DNA of 6,208 bases from an uncultured Streptococcus sp. (lineage in GTDB: Bacteria; Bacillota; Bacilli; Lactobacillales; Aerococcaceae): NCBI GenBank assembly GCA_916050055.1, contig CAJZJY010000070.1:1-6208 (forward strand). The letters run 5' to 3'. The translations under genes and the position numbers were made by a program. Under the pieces are notes generated by a model. The model saw only the letters and a program-made list of their open reading frames with translations. It was not told where the DNA came from and ran no database searches. Below are positions 4,828 to 6,208 of this stretch, piece by piece. Position 1 is the first letter of the stretch; each line of letters opens with the position of its first letter.

Positions 4828-4852
4828 AAATCATTCACACTGTGAATGATTT
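4828..4852. repeat. 25-bp perfect palindrome with TTCACACTGTGAA core
   Basis: Twelve-base perfect arms, AAATCATTCACA and TGTGAATGATTT, flank a single C. It directly follows module E. The core repeats the TTCACA-N-TGTGAA motif at 4791-4803 and the near match at 189-201. As RNA or single strand it would need to open its centre to form a loop; as double-stranded DNA it would make a symmetric protein site. Confidence 0.75.
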
Positions 4853-4860
4853 CTCGCAAA

Positions 4861-4910
4861 GTTTATTAGACTTTCTTGAATCACGAGTGATGAAAAGAAA
4901 GTCAATAAAC
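4861..4910 (+). repeat. 50-nt long hairpin within the right array
   Basis: GTTTATT and GACTTTCTT, separated by a bulged A, pair perfectly with AAGAAAGTC and AATAAAC. The apical region contains a further ATCA-CGAG-TGAT hairpin. Flanking TCTCGCA and TGCGAAGA could extend the stem imperfectly. No U-tract follows, so termination is unlikely. Confidence 0.7.
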
Positions 4911-4925
4911 CACTGCGAAGAGCGC

Positions 4926-4969
4926 TCAGGACTCAACTACTGCATTTTAGTAATTGCACATAGCCCTGA
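4926..4969 (+). repeat. Terminal hairpin of the right array, related to module B
   Basis: TCAGGACT pairs with AGCCCTGA (7 of 8 positions), with a small inner TACT/AGTA stem. The entering strand CGCTCAGGACTCAACTACTG (4923-4942) matches CGCTCAGGACTGAACCACTG of module B (18 of 20), but the conserved rod that should follow is replaced by unrelated sequence. It is probably a degraded or truncated module. Confidence 0.55.
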
Positions 4970-4978
4970 ACTCCCCCC

Positions 4979-5007
4979 TTGCCTTTCTCTCCCATCTCCA
5001 TTACCAT
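4979..5007 (+). promoter_or_regulatory. Possible proximal promoter of the 5037 gene
   Basis: TTGCCT (4979-4984) and TACCAT (5002-5007) are 17 bp apart, each 4 of 6 to consensus. It lies just after the repeat array, so the gene could be transcribed independently of it. The match is weak. Confidence 0.3.
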
Positions 5008-5036
5008 AGAACTAACAAGTAAAAGGAGTTTTTCAT

Positions 5037-6071
5037 ATGCACAAGAATCGTGTTCGTGGTTATAATAAACGTTTTTATCCCGGGGTGGCCTTAATCGTGG
5101 CGGCTATGCTTTGCCTTGTTTTTGCTTTAACAAGACTAAACGTTCCATTATTGCAACTGCAAAATAAATATTTTAACCTCAATGATATCGTAAAAAATGA
5201 AGATTCTATCTTAAAGGTCACTGGTATCGACAAGCACTCCGTCCAAAACTCGGACTTTGGAAAATGGTCGCTTTATATCGTCTCTTATTTAGAAAAAGAT
5301 TCTCATGGAAACGAAACGACACAATACATCGGGTTAGAATTAGATGAAGAGACCGCCAAACAATTAATCGATAAGAAAAATACCTTAAGAGATCATCCTG
5401 AAAAAGTTGCGGGTACCTTTGTTGAGCCAGAATTTCACGATAAGAAAGTGATGGATTATAGCTATCGTACCCAAGATGCGATGGAAAAATACATCAAAGC
5501 CCCACTTTCACGTCGTTATCAGAACTATTTATCGATTAAACCAGGAAAGGAAACACAAAAACTATTCCTAATCATCTCTCTCGTCCTCTTGATTCCAGGA
5601 CTAGTACTCGTATATTTAGCGGAAAAACATCATCAATTTGCGACGTACTACAATAGTCTATTTGCAGGATATAAGAACACAGAAGCGTTAGTGGAAAGTC
5701 ATCCAGAGTTGAAAGGCAAACGTTTATCTACATTATTGAATAAATCCGATTATATCGATGATACCTTAGGAGTGTATATCTATAAAAACTTTTTCTGCTC
5801 CACTGTAAAAGGCTTAGAGATTTATGATTTAAACAAAACGAAGAGCGTACACCATTTCGAGAAAACATTTTACCCTGAAGAAGGTGGCAGCTTTATGAAG
5901 TCGTACCTTGTGTTCGCAACAAGTGATCCAGACGCCGTGGTTCGCAGTACGAAGATTCAAATTAAAAATATCGGCGAAGAGACCGATGCACATCTACAGC
6001 CATTCTTTGACAAATTGCGTCAAGATTTCCCAGCTATTGAGATTGAGGCTAAAAAAGAAAGTAAGAGATAA
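5037..6071 (+). CDS. Membrane protein of unknown function with two TM segments
   Basis: The family of this 344-residue protein is not recognised. It has a basic N-terminus (R5, R7, K11, R12), a first membrane segment at about 15-33, a hydrophilic region of about 140 residues (34-174) probably outside the cell, a second membrane segment at about 175-195, and a cytoplasmic tail of about 150 residues ending in KKESKR. The positive-inside pattern supports this hairpin topology. The outer part is rich in charged residues, with no recognisable catalytic motif; the tail contains alternating hydrophobic stretches such as GVYIYKNFF (245-253) and SYLVFATSD (289-297) that look like beta strands. AAAAGGAG (5021-5028) lies 8 nt before the ATG, supporting this start. 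It appears to be a single-gene unit closed by a terminator that overlaps its stop codon. Its leader may include the repeat array at 4624-4969. Confidence 0.85.
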   Translation: MHKNRVRGYNKRFYPGVALIVAAMLCLVFALTRLNVPLLQLQNKYFNLNDIVKNEDSILKVTGIDKHSVQNSDFGKWSLYIVSYLEKDSHGNETTQYIGLELDEETAKQLIDKKNTLRDHPEKVAGTFVEPEFHDKKVMDYSYRTQDAMEKYIKAPLSRRYQNYLSIKPGKETQKLFLIISLVLLIPGLVLVYLAEKHHQFATYYNSLFAGYKNTEALVESHPELKGKRLSTLLNKSDYIDDTLGVYIYKNFFCSTVKGLEIYDLNKTKSVHHFEKTFYPEEGGSFMKSYLVFATSDPDAVVRSTKIQIKNIGEETDAHLQPFFDKLRQDFPAIEIEAKKESKR

Positions 6072-6099
6072 GGAGTCCAACAGGATTCCTTATTTTTTT
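6070..6099 (+). terminator. Intrinsic terminator of the 5037 gene
   Basis: AAGGAGTCC (6070-6078) pairs with GGATTCCTT (6083-6091), 9 bp with one G-U, around loop AACA, followed by A and seven Ts. The stem begins within the TAA stop codon. Confidence 0.88.
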
Positions 6100-6106
6100 C
6101 AACACG

Positions 6107-6128
6107 AAATTATCATATATGATAATTT
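6107..6128. repeat. 22-bp AT-rich perfect palindrome next to the IS tip
   Basis: The 11-bp arms AAATTATCATA/TATGATAATTT are perfectly symmetric. It lies 4 bp before the IS left end. It may be the insertion target or an operator; no U-tract follows. Confidence 0.6.
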
Positions 6129-6133
6129 GAAGT

Positions 6134-6180
6134 GCACCCCAAAAGTTAGACAGAAAATCTAACTTTTGGGGTGCTTTTTT
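6134..6180 (+). terminator. IS terminal hairpin with U-tract
   Basis: Perfect 17-bp stem (6134-6150 with 6158-6174), loop CAGAAAA, then six Ts. Transcripts entering from outside would fold it and terminate, or mask the GGGGTG Shine-Dalgarno-like stretch before the ORF. This would limit transposase expression from neighbouring promoters, as known for several IS families. Confidence 0.75.
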
Positions 6181-6208
6181 ATGAAATTAACTTATGAGGA
6201 TAAAGTTC
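6181..6208 (+). CDS. IS3-family transposase OrfA, N-terminal fragment
   Basis: Reads MKLTYEDKV before the window ends. The start matches my memory of OrfA proteins of IS150-type elements, which carry a helix-turn-helix and bind the element ends; OrfB, the DDE catalytic part, would be joined by programmed -1 frameshifting downstream. The ATG follows the U-tract of the terminal hairpin directly, with GGGGTG 7 nt upstream. Confidence 0.7.

Larger units (their letters stand above)
4624..4969 (+). repeat. Right array of modular structured repeats
   Basis: The region between the divergent lipoprotein and membrane protein genes has no credible protein gene. It holds, in order: module A (4633-4746), module E (4756-4827), a perfect palindrome (4828-4852), a long hairpin (4861-4910) and a final hairpin (4926-4969). 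Entry motifs AATGCCTATGATACGAG (4624-4640) and AATGCCTAGGATGTGAG (4748-4764) match at 14 of 17 bases, 124 bp apart. Sequence and fold are homologous to the minus-strand array at 128-420. No protein-coding signal or canonical terminator is seen inside it. Confidence 0.8.
6133..6208 (+). mobile_element. IS3-family insertion sequence, left end (runs off the window)
   Basis: The left inverted repeat starts TGCACCCCAAAAGTTAGAC with the TG tip usual for the family. It is followed at once by a mirrored copy and then an ORF starting MKLTYEDKV, which I recognise as the beginning of the OrfA helix-turn-helix protein of IS150-like elements in streptococci and enterococci. The right end and target duplication are outside the window. 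Confidence 0.8.

Noticed and set aside
4650..4859. Minus-strand reading frame inside the right array
   Set aside because: It is antisense to structured modules, with no start signals.
4624..4969. CRISPR array
   Set aside because: Units are structured and diverged, about 125 bp apart, without identical short repeats and unique spacers.

Overview
The window looks like a chromosomal segment of a low-to-moderate GC Firmicute, most likely a member of the Lactobacillales (streptococcus, enterococcus or Granulicatella/Carnobacteriaceae-like). The reasons are AAAGGAG-type ribosome binding sites, TTGNNN-17-TATAAT promoters, a tetrahydrofolate (THF) riboswitch in front of a folT-type ECF transporter gene, a lipoprotein oligopeptide-binding protein, and the left end of an IS3-family element typical of these bacteria. 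The genus cannot be fixed from sequence alone.

Layout. Positions 1-54 (minus) hold the first 18 codons of a 4-oxalocrotonate tautomerase-like protein, cut by the window edge. Positions 128-420 hold a modular array of long imperfect hairpins read on the minus strand. Its first module overlaps the stop codon of folT (411-950, minus). FolT is the substrate-binding S component of a folate ECF transporter. It is preceded by a THF riboswitch (1015-1117), a hairpin over its Shine-Dalgarno sequence (959-977) and a promoter (1175-1203). Divergently, a strong promoter (1317-1345) drives a two-gene operon of an AraC-type regulator (1382-2230) and a GNAT acetyltransferase (2227-2790), overlapping by ATGA. 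Three hairpins (2789-2910) separate this operon from a convergent oligopeptide-binding lipoprotein gene (2921-4543, minus), which has no permease or ATPase genes beside it here.

Positions 4624-4969 hold a second array of the same family, read on the plus strand and headed by an extended -10 promoter. It lies upstream of an unrecognised two-TM membrane protein (5037-6071) with its own terminator. The window ends in the left tip of an IS3-family element (6133 onward), whose terminal hairpin lies directly before the start codon of its first ORF (6181).

The main novelty candidate is the repeat family at 128-420 and 4624-4969. Three near-complete modules (114, 114 and 131 nt) share one rod-like fold. 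Most helices differ in sequence between copies but keep their pairing through compensatory changes, while the internal-loop sequences stay fixed. That pattern suggests selection on an RNA (or single-stranded DNA) structure. Two further, shorter units share the entry motif. I do not recognise the family. The layout recalls the modular BOX elements of pneumococcus, but the sequences differ.

How the genes work together. Folate uptake is under THF feedback through the riboswitch. The AraC/GNAT pair is a small regulator-enzyme operon with an unknown signal. The lipoprotein probably delivers peptides to a transporter encoded elsewhere. No single pathway ties the window together.
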